DNA of 64,000 bases, taken from NCBI GenBank assembly GCA_018969425.1, contig JAGWYJ010000012.1, positions 1-64,000 on the forward strand, in the 5' to 3' direction. The first letter of the stretch is position 1. Every line of letters begins with the position of its first letter. The notes beneath the pieces are model-generated. The model was given only the letters and a program-made list of their open reading frames with translations. It had not been told where the DNA came from and made no database searches. The position numbers and the translations under genes were made by a program. Shown piece after piece: positions 17,009 through 25,121 of this stretch. This stretch comes from Alphaproteobacteria bacterium (GTDB lineage: Bacteria > Pseudomonadota > Alphaproteobacteria > Caulobacterales > Hyphomonadaceae).

Positions 17009-18565
17009 ATGCTGGGATGGAGAAGCTCGAAGGCTGCGGTTTGTTTGCTTCTCGGCTGGGCGGCGCTTGCGCCCAGCGGGGCGAGCGCGCAGCAGTCGGG
17101 CCAGCGGCTCTATGAACAGATCTGCGCCGCTTGTCACGAAGGCGGCGACGAGACAGCGCCGGAGCGAAAGGAGCTCGCCGCCCTCGCGCCCGAGAGGATC
17201 ATACGCGCTCTCTCTCCCGGCGGCCTCATGGCAGGCCCAGGCGGCCGTCTGGCGGCAGGAGAAAGAGAGGCTGTCGCCGCATTCCTGACCCGCGCCCCGC
17301 AACCGGCGGCGACGGCAAGCCGGGAACCGCTAAGGAATGACCGCTCCAACCCCGACCTCTATGTAGATGGAATACCCTACCCGGCCCGTCGCATCGCCGA
17401 TCCGCGGGACAGCGCCGCAGCGCGACGGGCGCCGGCCTGGCCCGCCCCGCCGCTCGAAAAGGGCGTGTACAAAGCCGAAAGCTGGGAAGAGCGGAACCTG
17501 CAGATCACGGTCATGGCGACAGGCCTGTCCTCGCCACGCGCCATCGAGTTCCTGCCCGGAGGCGAAATGCTCATCACCGAACGGGCTGGCGCTCTGCGAA
17601 TTCTTCGGAACGGCGTTCTCGACCCGGAACCTGTCAGGGGCACGCCGACCGTAGCCGTGCTAGGAACAGCGACCGGCTTCATGGACATCGAGCTGCATCC
17701 GCGTTTCAGCGAGAACGGCCTCATTTACCTCTCCTACCACAAGCCCGCGTTCGGAAAGTTTGGCGTGAACGCGATCTTTCGAGGGCGATGGAACGGCCGG
17801 GAAATCGTCGACGGAAAGGACATCTTCCTGTCCGACGACGTCGATGCTCTCTACAGCCGCCTGCACTTCGGACCTGACGGCAAGCTCTATGCGACCATCG
17901 GCTGTCCCGGGGTTGGAACTGATGAGTCGATCAGCCGGGCGCAGGATACGGCTGACTACGCCGGCAAGACCCTGCGTCTGAACGACGACGGCACGACGCC
18001 GAGCGACAATCCCTTCGCCGGCGTCAAAGGATACAATCCCGAAATCTACACCCTGGGTCACCGGGTCAATCTGGGCCTCGCCCTGAACCCATGGACACAG
18101 GAATTCTGGGTGTCCGAGCACGGCCCTCAGGGCGGAGACGAGATCAACATCCTCCGGCCAGGCCTTAACTACGGATGGCCGATCATCAGCGACGGACGCT
18201 ACTACTCGGGCAGGAAAGTCTCAGAAATCCCTTATCGTGACGGGCTTACGCGACCGCACATCTCATACGTTCCCTCCATCGCCCCGGGAGGAATGGTCTT
18301 CTACACCGGCGACCGGTTTCCCGCATGGAAAGGAAATCTCTTTGTGGGCTCTATGAGAATGAGCAACGCTCCGCGCACCGGTCATCTCGAGCGCATCGTC
18401 TTCAATGACAAATGGGAGGTCGTGCGATCCGAAATGCTGCTCGTCGATTTCCATCAGCGCATCCGCGACGTCGAACAGGGGCCGGATGGAGCGCTCTATG
18501 TGATCACCGACGAAGGGACCTCAAGCGTTGTGATGAAGATCGAACCCGGCGCCGCATCCGGTTAG
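17009..18565 (+). CDS. Cytochrome c - PQQ-dependent sugar/aldose dehydrogenase
   Basis: A 518-residue exported protein with a signal peptide at residues 1-28. A small cytochrome c domain carries haem site CAACH at 39-43. A glucose/sorbosone dehydrogenase-type six-bladed propeller (about 160-515) begins VMATGLSSPRAIEFLPGG and includes the GPQGGDEIN loop and YGWPIIS segment. Such proteins oxidise sugars or alcohols in the periplasm with PQQ and pass electrons to the attached haem. The start is ATG at 17009 with GGGGAG 8 bases upstream; the frame before it is not used. Divergent from the monooxygenase fusion. Confidence 0.85.
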   Translation: MLGWRSSKAAVCLLLGWAALAPSGASAQQSGQRLYEQICAACHEGGDETAPERKELAALAPERIIRALSPGGLMAGPGGRLAAGEREAVAAFLTRAPQPAATASREPLRNDRSNPDLYVDGIPYPARRIADPRDSAAARRAPAWPAPPLEKGVYKAESWEERNLQITVMATGLSSPRAIEFLPGGEMLITERAGALRILRNGVLDPEPVRGTPTVAVLGTATGFMDIELHPRFSENGLIYLSYHKPAFGKFGVNAIFRGRWNGREIVDGKDIFLSDDVDALYSRLHFGPDGKLYATIGCPGVGTDESISRAQDTADYAGKTLRLNDDGTTPSDNPFAGVKGYNPEIYTLGHRVNLGLALNPWTQEFWVSEHGPQGGDEINILRPGLNYGWPIISDGRYYSGRKVSEIPYRDGLTRPHISYVPSIAPGGMVFYTGDRFPAWKGNLFVGSMRMSNAPRTGHLERIVFNDKWEVVRSEMLLVDFHQRIRDVEQGPDGALYVITDEGTSSVVMKIEPGAASG

Positions 18566-18616
18566 GGCTTCAGCTATCCTGTCCCAGCGCCGCGGATTTC
18601 ACCGCCAAGCGGCTGA

Positions 18617-19138
18617 CTACCCCCGGACGCCGACAGGTCGCGGCGCGCTGAGCAGTCCGCTCAGCCCTGCCGCATCCGGCGACAGGTCTCTCACCAGGAT
18701 CCTTGCCGGATCAACAGGTCCGGGGAGCTGAAAGCGCCCCGCCTGCGCGCGCCTGAACGCCCAGCGCTCGTAATAGGCTTCATCCCCGACGAGAATCACC
18801 GCCGCGAAGCCCAGTTCACGACACACCCCGATCGCACGTTCCATCAGACGAAACGCCACGCCGCGTCCGCGCTGACGCGCAGCGACAGCCAGAGGCCCGA
18901 GAAGGGCGGCGCGTCCCCCGGAACTGGTTTCAACCGGCCACAGGCGGACAGCCGCACAGACCCCCTCGCCATCACGAGCCAGAAAACTCGCCTCGGGAAT
19001 ACGCGCGTTCCCTTCACGAAGGCGCTCGGCTGTCTTCACAAAGCGACCCGGACCAAAGGCGGCGTCATACAGCGCCTCAACCTCGGCATGATCCCCCGGG
19101 GCTTCCTGCACAATGGAAAACGAGCAGTCCTGCACCAA
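18617..19138 (-). CDS. GNAT-family N-acetyltransferase
   Basis: About 173 residues with the GNAT fold of the YhbS type. The acetyl-CoA pyrophosphate loop is the RQRGRGVAFRLMERA region at about residues 91-105, preceded by the strand AALLGPLAV and followed by GFAAVILVGDEAYYERWAFRRA. The substrate is unknown. The start is uncertain: I prefer the TTG at 19138, which has GGAG 9 bases upstream, over an in-frame TTG at 19165 with a badly spaced site. It is convergent with the dehydrogenase and divergent from an SDR gene. Confidence 0.8.
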   Translation of the reverse strand: MVQDCSFSIVQEAPGDHAEVEALYDAAFGPGRFVKTAERLREGNARIPEASFLARDGEGVCAAVRLWPVETSSGGRAALLGPLAVAARQRGRGVAFRLMERAIGVCRELGFAAVILVGDEAYYERWAFRRAQAGRFQLPGPVDPARILVRDLSPDAAGLSGLLSAPRPVGVRG

Positions 19139-19315
19139 GGGCGATATCTCCGACAGGACCGGCAAACCTCTGAAGGCGCGCCAATAAGAGCCTTCAGGCC
19201 TGAAGTCAAAGGGTTTTCAGGCCATGCAACGAGCCCCCCGGCCTCCCCCCTTTCGCTTCAGGCAGTCATGTGCTTCGAAGACGACGAACAGCGTCATACG
19301 GAGCAGGAGACGTCG

Positions 19316-20233
19316 ATGGGCGTACTGGACGGCAAGGTGGTTCTCATAACGGGCGGCGGCAACGGCATCGGACGCGAGACCGCCCGCCTGCTTGCGCGCG
19401 AAGGCGCGCGCGTCGTCGTCAACGATCTGGGAGGATCTCTGACGGGAGGAGACGAAGGCTCGGCAGGTCCGGCCGAGGCCGTCGCCGCCGAGATCCGCGC
19501 AGCAGGCGGACAGGCGGTCTCGAACTCCGACAGCGTAACGGACTACAAGGCCGTCCTTCGCATGGTGGAGCAGGCCCGGGACACCTTCGGCGCCCTTGAT
19601 GCGATCGTGAACCCGGCCGGCATTCTGCGCGACGGCATGTTCCACCGCATGTCCGAGAGCGACTGGGACGCGGTCATCAGCGTTCATCTCCGGGGGTCAT
19701 TCAATGTCGCGCGAGCCTCCATCGAGTACTTCCGCGAGCGCGAAGCGGGAGCGTACGTTCTTTTCACATCCACATCGGGCCTTATCGGCAATATCGGCCA
19801 GGCGAACTACGCGGCTGCGAAGATGGGCATCGTGGGCCTCTCCCGCATCCTCGCCATGGAGGGACTTCGAAAGAATATCCGGTCCAACGTCATCGCCCCG
19901 TTCGCCTGGACCCGGATGATCGAATCCATTCCCGTTAAGGACGAGGCGAGCGCGATCAGAGTTCAGCGTATGAAGGACGCCATGCGGGCCGATCAGGTGG
20001 CGCAGCTGGCCGTTGCGCTCTGCGCCGACAAGGCCAAAGACGTATCCGGACAGATCTTCGGAGTGCGCGGAAACGAGATCATCCTCTTCGACCAGCCGCG
20101 TCCCGTCAGATCCATGGCCGACCTGTCCGGATGGAACCCATCCTCCATTCTCGACGTTTGTCTGCCGGCAATGAAGAACGACTTCTTCGGAGCTGAAGCG
20201 ACCGCGGAGGTCTTTCCCTACGACCCCGTCTAG
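19316..20233 (+). CDS. Short-chain dehydrogenase/reductase
   Basis: A 305-residue SDR resembling the dehydrogenase part of peroxisomal multifunctional enzyme 2 and related 3-hydroxyacyl-CoA dehydrogenases. The NAD(P) motif TGGGNGIG is at residues 12-19 and the catalytic YxxxK is Y165/K169 with serine around 152-154. The usual NNAG motif reads NPAG at 99-102, a mild deviation. The aspartate in VVNDLGG suggests NAD rather than NADP. ATG at 19316 has AGGAG 6 bases upstream; the longer open frame is not used. A hairpin follows the stop. Confidence 0.88.
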   Translation: MGVLDGKVVLITGGGNGIGRETARLLAREGARVVVNDLGGSLTGGDEGSAGPAEAVAAEIRAAGGQAVSNSDSVTDYKAVLRMVEQARDTFGALDAIVNPAGILRDGMFHRMSESDWDAVISVHLRGSFNVARASIEYFREREAGAYVLFTSTSGLIGNIGQANYAAAKMGIVGLSRILAMEGLRKNIRSNVIAPFAWTRMIESIPVKDEASAIRVQRMKDAMRADQVAQLAVALCADKAKDVSGQIFGVRGNEIILFDQPRPVRSMADLSGWNPSSILDVCLPAMKNDFFGAEATAEVFPYDPV

Positions 20234-20240
20234 CCGAGCC

Positions 20241-20268
20241 GGCGATGGGGCTGACAAGCTCCATCGCC
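20241..20268. terminator. Bidirectional hairpin between convergent genes
   Basis: A 12-bp stem with one G-T pair (20241-20252 with 20257-20268) and loop GACA lies 7 bases after the SDR stop and 20 bases after the CorC-type gene stop. No long T-run follows, but position and stability fit a shared terminator. Confidence 0.55.
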
Positions 20269-20288
20269 AAGGCCGCGCTATCAAAGGA

Positions 20289-21590
20289 TCAGCCCGTATT
20301 GTTCTCGCTCGCCTCCAGGCGACGAACAATCACTTTATCGATCCGCCGGCCATCCATATCAATGACCTCAAACGCCAGCGGCCACCGCTCGGCGACATCG
20401 CCTTCCTTCGGAACGGTGTTCATAAGATGCATGACAAGCCCCGCGACGGTGGAATATCCCTCACCCTCATCGAGACCCCGCGCCCCAACAGTCTGCTCGA
20501 ACTCATCGATGGGGGTCATCCCGTCGATCAGCCATGAGCCGTCCTCTCTCTGGTAGGGTTGACTGATCCCCTCATTTTCTCCGAGAGCCCCGTCGCCCGC
20601 GATGGACTCGAGAAGATCCGCCGCCGTCACAAGACCCAGGATAGCGCCGTATTCATCCGACACCATCACCATTCGAACCGGATTGCCGCGCATCGAATCG
20701 AGAAGCTTGAGAACCGGCATGGTCTCGGGGACGAACACCGACGGATGCATCACGGCTTCCAGGTCTATGCGCCCAGTCTCGGCAAGAAAGGCGAGAAGCT
20801 CCTTCGTCTGAACCACACCCACGATCTCATCGGCGTCGCCCCGACCGACGGGGAAACGAGAGTGGCCGCTGGAACGAATTTCCGCGACGATTTCCTCACG
20901 TGTCGATTCCGTATTGAGCCAGACCATATCCGTTCGAGGGGTCATGATCGCCTTCACGGAGCGATCGCCGAGGCGCATCACTCCCTCAATCATCTCCCGT
21001 TCCTCATCCTCGATCAGTCCCACCTTGGCGCCTTCGACGATGAGGGACTGAAGCTCCTCTTCGGTCACGTCCTCCTGCCGCGTCCTGTGGAGACCGAACA
21101 GGCGCACGACCCCCTCGGTCGAACTTCGCAAAAGAAACACAAGGGGCGAGGCCAGGGTCTCTACAAACGCCATCAGCGGAGACATGACGGACGCAAGCGT
21201 TTCCGGAGACGAAAGCGCGATACGCTTCGGGATCAGTTCGCCGACCACAAGCGAAAGAAAGGTCGTCATCACAATCACAAGCCCGAAAGCGAGCGGACCG
21301 GCCTGCTCCGCAATCGGCGGAAACGTTTTGGATATCCATGGAGACAGATCGTCCGCTAGCGCAGTGGCGCCGTAGGCCCCTGCCAGCACCCCGATCAGCG
21401 TGATGCCGATCTGCACGGTCGAAAGAAGTTTAGAAGGGTCTTCGAGCAAACGAAGCGCGGTCCTTGCGCCGCGCGACCCCCGATCCGCCATGGCCTTAAG
21501 TCGCGGCTTACGAGCCGACACGATCGCCATCTCCGAAAGCGCGAACACGCCATTCAGGAGGATCAGCACGCCAAGAATCAAGAAATCCAT
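20289..21590 (-). CDS. CNNM/CorC/HlyC-type membrane protein with CBS pair
   Basis: A 433-residue inner-membrane protein. A DUF21 domain (about residues 1-180, three or four helices) begins with LILGVLILLNGVFALSE. A pair of CBS domains follows at about 205-330 (MTPRTDMVW and VPETMPVLKLLDSM are their usual openings), then a CorC/HlyC C-terminal domain near 345-430. The family is linked to divalent cation (magnesium or cobalt) efflux or tolerance. I took the ATG at 21590, which starts directly with the first helix as in homologues; an ATG 33 bases earlier has no ribosome-binding site. Confidence 0.88.
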   Translation of the reverse strand: MDFLILGVLILLNGVFALSEMAIVSARKPRLKAMADRGSRGARTALRLLEDPSKLLSTVQIGITLIGVLAGAYGATALADDLSPWISKTFPPIAEQAGPLAFGLVIVMTTFLSLVVGELIPKRIALSSPETLASVMSPLMAFVETLASPLVFLLRSSTEGVVRLFGLHRTRQEDVTEEELQSLIVEGAKVGLIEDEEREMIEGVMRLGDRSVKAIMTPRTDMVWLNTESTREEIVAEIRSSGHSRFPVGRGDADEIVGVVQTKELLAFLAETGRIDLEAVMHPSVFVPETMPVLKLLDSMRGNPVRMVMVSDEYGAILGLVTAADLLESIAGDGALGENEGISQPYQREDGSWLIDGMTPIDEFEQTVGARGLDEGEGYSTVAGLVMHLMNTVPKEGDVAERWPLAFEVIDMDGRRIDKVIVRRLEASENNTG

Positions 21591-21730
21591 CTCTTCCGTA
21601 CGCCGGGATGGCGGACGCTCCATGACGCCGGGTGCGCCCGGCCGAAGTTCAATTGTGCGACACTTGGGGCGCTCATTCAACGGCAGAAACAAAAATCCGA
21701 CACAAGGTTCTGATTTTCATACAATTATTC

Positions 21731-21743
21731 GGGGCATAGCCCC
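21731..21743. promoter_or_regulatory. Small hairpin in divergent intergenic region
   Basis: GGGGC-ATA-GCCCC, a 5-bp stem, lies in the 288-base gap (21591-21878) between the divergent CorC-type gene and the NIPSNAP lipoprotein. The gap must contain both promoters; I cannot assign -35/-10 boxes with confidence. Confidence 0.2.
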
Positions 21744-21878
21744 TGGGGACATCCCGATCCATCGAATCGCAGGTCGCCCGGGACTGCCGAAACGCCCTTG
21801 GCGCGGATCGAGACCCGAGGCTAACCTCTCTCCTCCGGACCCTTGGACAAACGAGGGTCGTCTCCACAGGATCAGACG

Positions 21879-22718
21879 ATGACGACATTTACCGCCCACA
21901 AGGGTCGGCTAGGCCCAAGCCAGAGGCTTCTTCAGGCGATCACGCTGGCCGCGGCGACGCTGCTGGCCGCATGCGCAACGCCCGTCAAAGCCCCGGAGGC
22001 TCCCAAAGCGCCTGCGCTGGGTCTTTACGAACTCAGGGTTTATACGGCCGCCGAAGGCAAGATGGCGGCGCTTGACGCCCGGTTCAGGGATCACACCACC
22101 AAGCTCTTCGCGCGTCACGGGATGACAAACATCGGATATTTTAAACCCGTGACAGCGCCCGGCGCTGCTCCTGATAACAGGCTCTTCTATATTCTCGGCT
22201 ACAAGGATCGCGCAGCCCGCGACGCCTCGTGGAAGGCTTTCGCCGCCGATCCCGAGTGGGTTTCGGTCTATCAGGCCTCCCAGGCCGGCGGGTCGCTGAC
22301 GACGGCGATCGCCAACACCTTCTTCACGCCGGCGGAATATGCGCCCGTGCTGAACCTCTCTTCGTCAGCCGCGCCAAGGCTGTTCGAACTGCGGGAGTAT
22401 CGCGCCACCCCTGGAAAGCTGGAGAACGTGCACGCCCGGTTTCGGGACCATACGAGGCGCATATTCGATAAACACGCCATGACGAGCATCGGCTACTTCC
22501 GACCGGTGGCCGGCCAGACCAATCTTGAGAACAAAATGACCTACCTTCTCGCCTTCCCCAGCCAGGAAGCCCGAAACGCCTCCTGGAGGGCGTTCGCGCA
22601 GGATCCGGAGTGGCAGTCTGTCGCTAAGGAAAGCGAGAAAGACGGCCCGATTCTTGATCAGCCAGGCGCTATCGTCTCGGTGCTGCTGACGCCGACAGAC
22701 TACTCGCCGCTGAAATGA
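21879..22718 (+). CDS. Lipoprotein with two tandem NIPSNAP domains
   Basis: A 279-residue exported lipoprotein: lipobox LAAC with the lipidated cysteine at about residue 32, then two NIPSNAP-type ferredoxin-like domains (about 46-150 and 166-275). The repeats are clearly related, for example ALDARFRDHTTKLFARHGM in the first and VHARFRDHTRRIFDKHAM in the second, each followed by IGYF and a proline-valine turn. NIPSNAP domains bind small hydrophobic ligands or form dimers in other proteins; the role here is unknown. ATG at 21879 has AGGA 7 bases upstream. A strong hairpin follows the stop. Confidence 0.85.
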   Translation: MTTFTAHKGRLGPSQRLLQAITLAAATLLAACATPVKAPEAPKAPALGLYELRVYTAAEGKMAALDARFRDHTTKLFARHGMTNIGYFKPVTAPGAAPDNRLFYILGYKDRAARDASWKAFAADPEWVSVYQASQAGGSLTTAIANTFFTPAEYAPVLNLSSSAAPRLFELREYRATPGKLENVHARFRDHTRRIFDKHAMTSIGYFRPVAGQTNLENKMTYLLAFPSQEARNASWRAFAQDPEWQSVAKESEKDGPILDQPGAIVSVLLTPTDYSPLK

Positions 22719-22726
22719 CGCTGAAA

Positions 22727-22761
22727 CGTCTTTCCCTGCGCGCCTCGCGCAGGGAAAGACG
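22727..22761. terminator. Perfect 16-bp hairpin after NIPSNAP gene
   Basis: Arms 22727-22742 and 22746-22761 are exact reverse complements with a 3-base loop, starting 8 bases after the stop. The bases beyond are AATCAGGGC, not T-rich, so it may be an mRNA-stabilising or Rho-assisted end rather than a classical intrinsic terminator. It also lies 20 bases before the methyltransferase start. Confidence 0.6.
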
Positions 22762-22781
22762 AATCAGGGCATAGTTAGCCG

Positions 22782-23930
22782 ATGGTGAATGCGGTTCCCG
22801 CCTTTCTGGAATTCTTCGCCGGCGGCGGTCTCGCCCGCCAGGGCCTTGAAGGTCTGTTTTCGCCGAACTTCGCCAACGACATCGATCCGGCCAAATGCGC
22901 AGGCTACAGGCTGAATTTTCCCGATACCCCGCTCCATCAGGGGGACATCTGGAACCTGAGGCCCGCTGATCTGCCGTCAGCCGCCCTCGCATGGGCGTCC
23001 TTTCCGTGTCAGGATCTCTCCCTGGCAGGCGCTCGACGCGGCCTGAACGCGCCTCGCTCGGGAGCCTTCTGGGGTTTCTGGAACCTTCTGGAGGGGCTTT
23101 CCGCCCTTGAACGGGCCCCGCCGACGCTCGCCCTTGAGAACGTCCCCGGCCTTTTATCGTCCCATGGCGGACGGGATTTCAGCTCGCTCATCGCCACACT
23201 CGCCGGAGCAGGCTACCGCGTCGGCGCGCTCATGGCGGACGCGACCCTCTTCTCCCCGCAGTCGCGTCAGCGTCTGTTCATCATCGCTCACCGTGGGCGC
23301 CTGCCTGAGAACCTCGTGCGGGGCGACCCCGACCCTGTCTTCCACCCAACGGCGCTGCGGTCGGCCGTCGAGGCTCTGCCGATGGATCTGCGCCTCGCCT
23401 GGACATGGTGGCGCCTGCCGCATCCGCCTGCCCGCAACGCCAACCTCGCCTCTCTCCTGGAGCGGACGCCTCCCGATCACGTCTGGCGATCCTACGCCGC
23501 TGTCCGCAAACTGATGGGTCAGATGTCGCCGCTGCACAGGGCGCGTGTGGACGCCGCCCTCGCGGATGGAAACTGGACGGCTGGGGCTGTCTTCAGACGA
23601 ACACGGACGGAAAACGGTCGCCGCATCCAGCGGGCCGAGGTGCGTTACGACGGACTGGCCGGTTGTCTGCGAACGCCAGCCGGCGGATCGTCCAAGCAGC
23701 TTCTGATCGTAACCGAGGGAGGCGAAGCCCGCCTGCGCCCGCTGCTGGCTATCGAAGCGGCACGCCTGATGGGATGCTCCGACGATTATCGGCTGCCGGC
23801 AGGCGAGACAGCAGCGCTCAAGATGCTCGGAGACGGCGTGTGCGTTCCCGTCGTGCGCTGGATCGGAGACCATCTCCTTCACCCCCTGGCGATAGGCCGG
23901 TCGGGTCGTGAGCTGGGCGCGGCGGCCTGA
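22782..23930 (+). CDS. DNA (cytosine-5-)-methyltransferase
   Basis: A 382-residue C5-cytosine methyltransferase. Motif I is FFAGGG at 11-16, the catalytic motif IV SFPCQ has C76, and motif VI is ENV at 119-121. QSRQRLFIIA is motif VIII. The C-terminal motifs IX/X are around RPLLAIEAARLMG and LGDGVCVPV. The variable region between about 200 and 270 should set the target sequence, which I cannot predict. No restriction endonuclease is next to it; instead a Vsr mismatch endonuclease follows after 16 bases, as with dcm-vsr in E. coli. Start ATG, with an in-frame GTG one codon later. Confidence 0.9.
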   Translation: MVNAVPAFLEFFAGGGLARQGLEGLFSPNFANDIDPAKCAGYRLNFPDTPLHQGDIWNLRPADLPSAALAWASFPCQDLSLAGARRGLNAPRSGAFWGFWNLLEGLSALERAPPTLALENVPGLLSSHGGRDFSSLIATLAGAGYRVGALMADATLFSPQSRQRLFIIAHRGRLPENLVRGDPDPVFHPTALRSAVEALPMDLRLAWTWWRLPHPPARNANLASLLERTPPDHVWRSYAAVRKLMGQMSPLHRARVDAALADGNWTAGAVFRRTRTENGRRIQRAEVRYDGLAGCLRTPAGGSSKQLLIVTEGGEARLRPLLAIEAARLMGCSDDYRLPAGETAALKMLGDGVCVPVVRWIGDHLLHPLAIGRSGRELGAAA

Positions 23931-23946
23931 CCCCGATCTTTCGACC

Positions 23947-24456
23947 ATGACGGACATCTTTTCTCCAGAACAGCGCTCACGGATCATGAGAGCTGTGAGA
24001 GGAACGGACACGAAACCGGAAATCGCCGTAAGACGCGCCAGTCATGCTCTGGGCCTTCGGTTCCGGCTCCGTCGCAATGACCTGCCGGGCCGACCTGACC
24101 TGGTCTTTCCCTCAAGACGCATCGCTCTTTTCGTCCATGGCTGCTTCTGGCATGGCCACGACTGCCGGAGAGGCGCCCGAGCGCCTGTGGCGAACGCCGA
24201 TTACTGGCGAGCGAAGATCGACCGCAACCGGGAACGTGACGCCCTGAGCGCGCAACGCCTGGCCGAGCTCGGCTGGAGAGCGATCGTCGTCTGGGAATGT
24301 GAGACGCGACAACCGGCCCGGCTTTCGGCTATACTTCGCACGCGCGTTGCGGGCGTCAGCTGCGAAAAGCTTGACGCTCCTGACGAGAGCGAACAACTCG
24401 ATACAGTCCAAGGAATCCGCGAGGCGACATGCTCCATCCCTCCACCCAGAGACTGA
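23947..24456 (+). CDS. vsr: Very short patch repair (Vsr) endonuclease
   Basis: A 169-residue Vsr endonuclease, which nicks DNA 5' of the T in T:G mismatches created when 5-methylcytosine deaminates. Family landmarks: the N-terminal MRAVRGTDTKPE segment, metal-binding D51 in LPGRPDLVF, the zinc/active-site block HGCFWHGH at 64-71, and the WRAIVVWECE strand late in the core. It follows the methyltransferase by 16 bases, so the pair matches a methylate-and-repair unit. The tail beyond residue 140 is longer than the core needs. Its end overlaps the next gene by 28 bases. Confidence 0.92.
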   Translation: MTDIFSPEQRSRIMRAVRGTDTKPEIAVRRASHALGLRFRLRRNDLPGRPDLVFPSRRIALFVHGCFWHGHDCRRGARAPVANADYWRAKIDRNRERDALSAQRLAELGWRAIVVWECETRQPARLSAILRTRVAGVSCEKLDAPDESEQLDTVQGIREATCSIPPPRD

Positions 24457-25094
24457 TCCTGCGTCTCAGCGAGATGACTGAGACGGGAGGAATACCGTGG
24501 CGCCAGTCCGGAGAGGACGGCGAGGCGGCCTCCTTCGAAACGGAAGGGTATACGGTCGAAGTCTCGCCAGCTCCTCTGCGTCTTCGGATCCTGGCTCGCG
24601 GGGGACGCGAAGTCGAGACCGCGAACGCGGCTGACCTCGGTGCGACGCCGGGCCCCGACGGCGCCTCGTTCGCCGCACGGGTCGCAGCCATGGCGGCCAC
24701 TGCGGGCCGTCTGGCCGGTTCGGAGCCAAGGCCGCGGTCGTCGCGGCTCGACGCCGTCAGCGCAGAGCCGTCTCGCCTGTCGCCTCCGCCGTCTCCAAGA
24801 CCCCCGACCGCCAGCTCGCCTCCTGCCCGGCCCATGTTCGGGGCGATCGCAGCGTTTTCGCGATCAGCTTTTGATCAGACTAAGCAGCGTTCCGACAGTT
24901 CGCCTCCGCCGGCTTCAGGCGACGCGGGCAGGACCATCATGGCGGGAATTCATGCCGTGTCGCTTCAGCAGGGCGTTGGGTCTCAGGATCCAGGATCCCG
25001 TCAGCCCGTGATCGCCACCCCCGTCGGTGACGCGCTTTCCGGCGCATCCTCACAACCGACGCCCGTCGAGAACCCGTTCGCCCCCTGGCGCTGA
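24429..25094 (+). CDS. Unknown protein linked to methyltransferase-vsr
   Basis: A 221-residue protein with an ordered N-terminal part (about 1-95) rich in short strands, including TEGYTVEVSPAPLRLRIL, and a long low-complexity tail rich in proline, serine and alanine. I do not recognise a named family, though the N-terminal part looks conserved in style (an acidic GIPWRQSGEDG segment followed by strands). It overlaps vsr by 28 bases and has GAGG just upstream of its ATG, so it is probably co-translated with the methyltransferase and Vsr genes. Confidence 0.6.
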   Translation: MLHPSTQRLILRLSEMTETGGIPWRQSGEDGEAASFETEGYTVEVSPAPLRLRILARGGREVETANAADLGATPGPDGASFAARVAAMAATAGRLAGSEPRPRSSRLDAVSAEPSRLSPPPSPRPPTASSPPARPMFGAIAAFSRSAFDQTKQRSDSSPPPASGDAGRTIMAGIHAVSLQQGVGSQDPGSRQPVIATPVGDALSGASSQPTPVENPFAPWR

Positions 25095-25121
25095 TCCGCT
25101 GCGGGCCCCGCGAGGGATCAG
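25091..25121. terminator. Hairpin covering two convergent stop codons
   Basis: CTGATCC (25091-25097) pairs with GGATCAG (25115-25121), with an inner GC-rich stem (GCGG/CCGC). The TGA of the plus-strand gene and the TGA of the minus-strand lipoprotein gene both lie inside the outer stem. Plausible shared terminator without T-tract. Confidence 0.45.

Noticed and set aside
16832-17302. Upstream extension of the monooxygenase fusion frame
   Set aside because: The extension overlaps the divergent dehydrogenase gene and its promoter; the ATG at 16831 has a strong GGAGG site and begins the FAD-binding fold at the usual distance.
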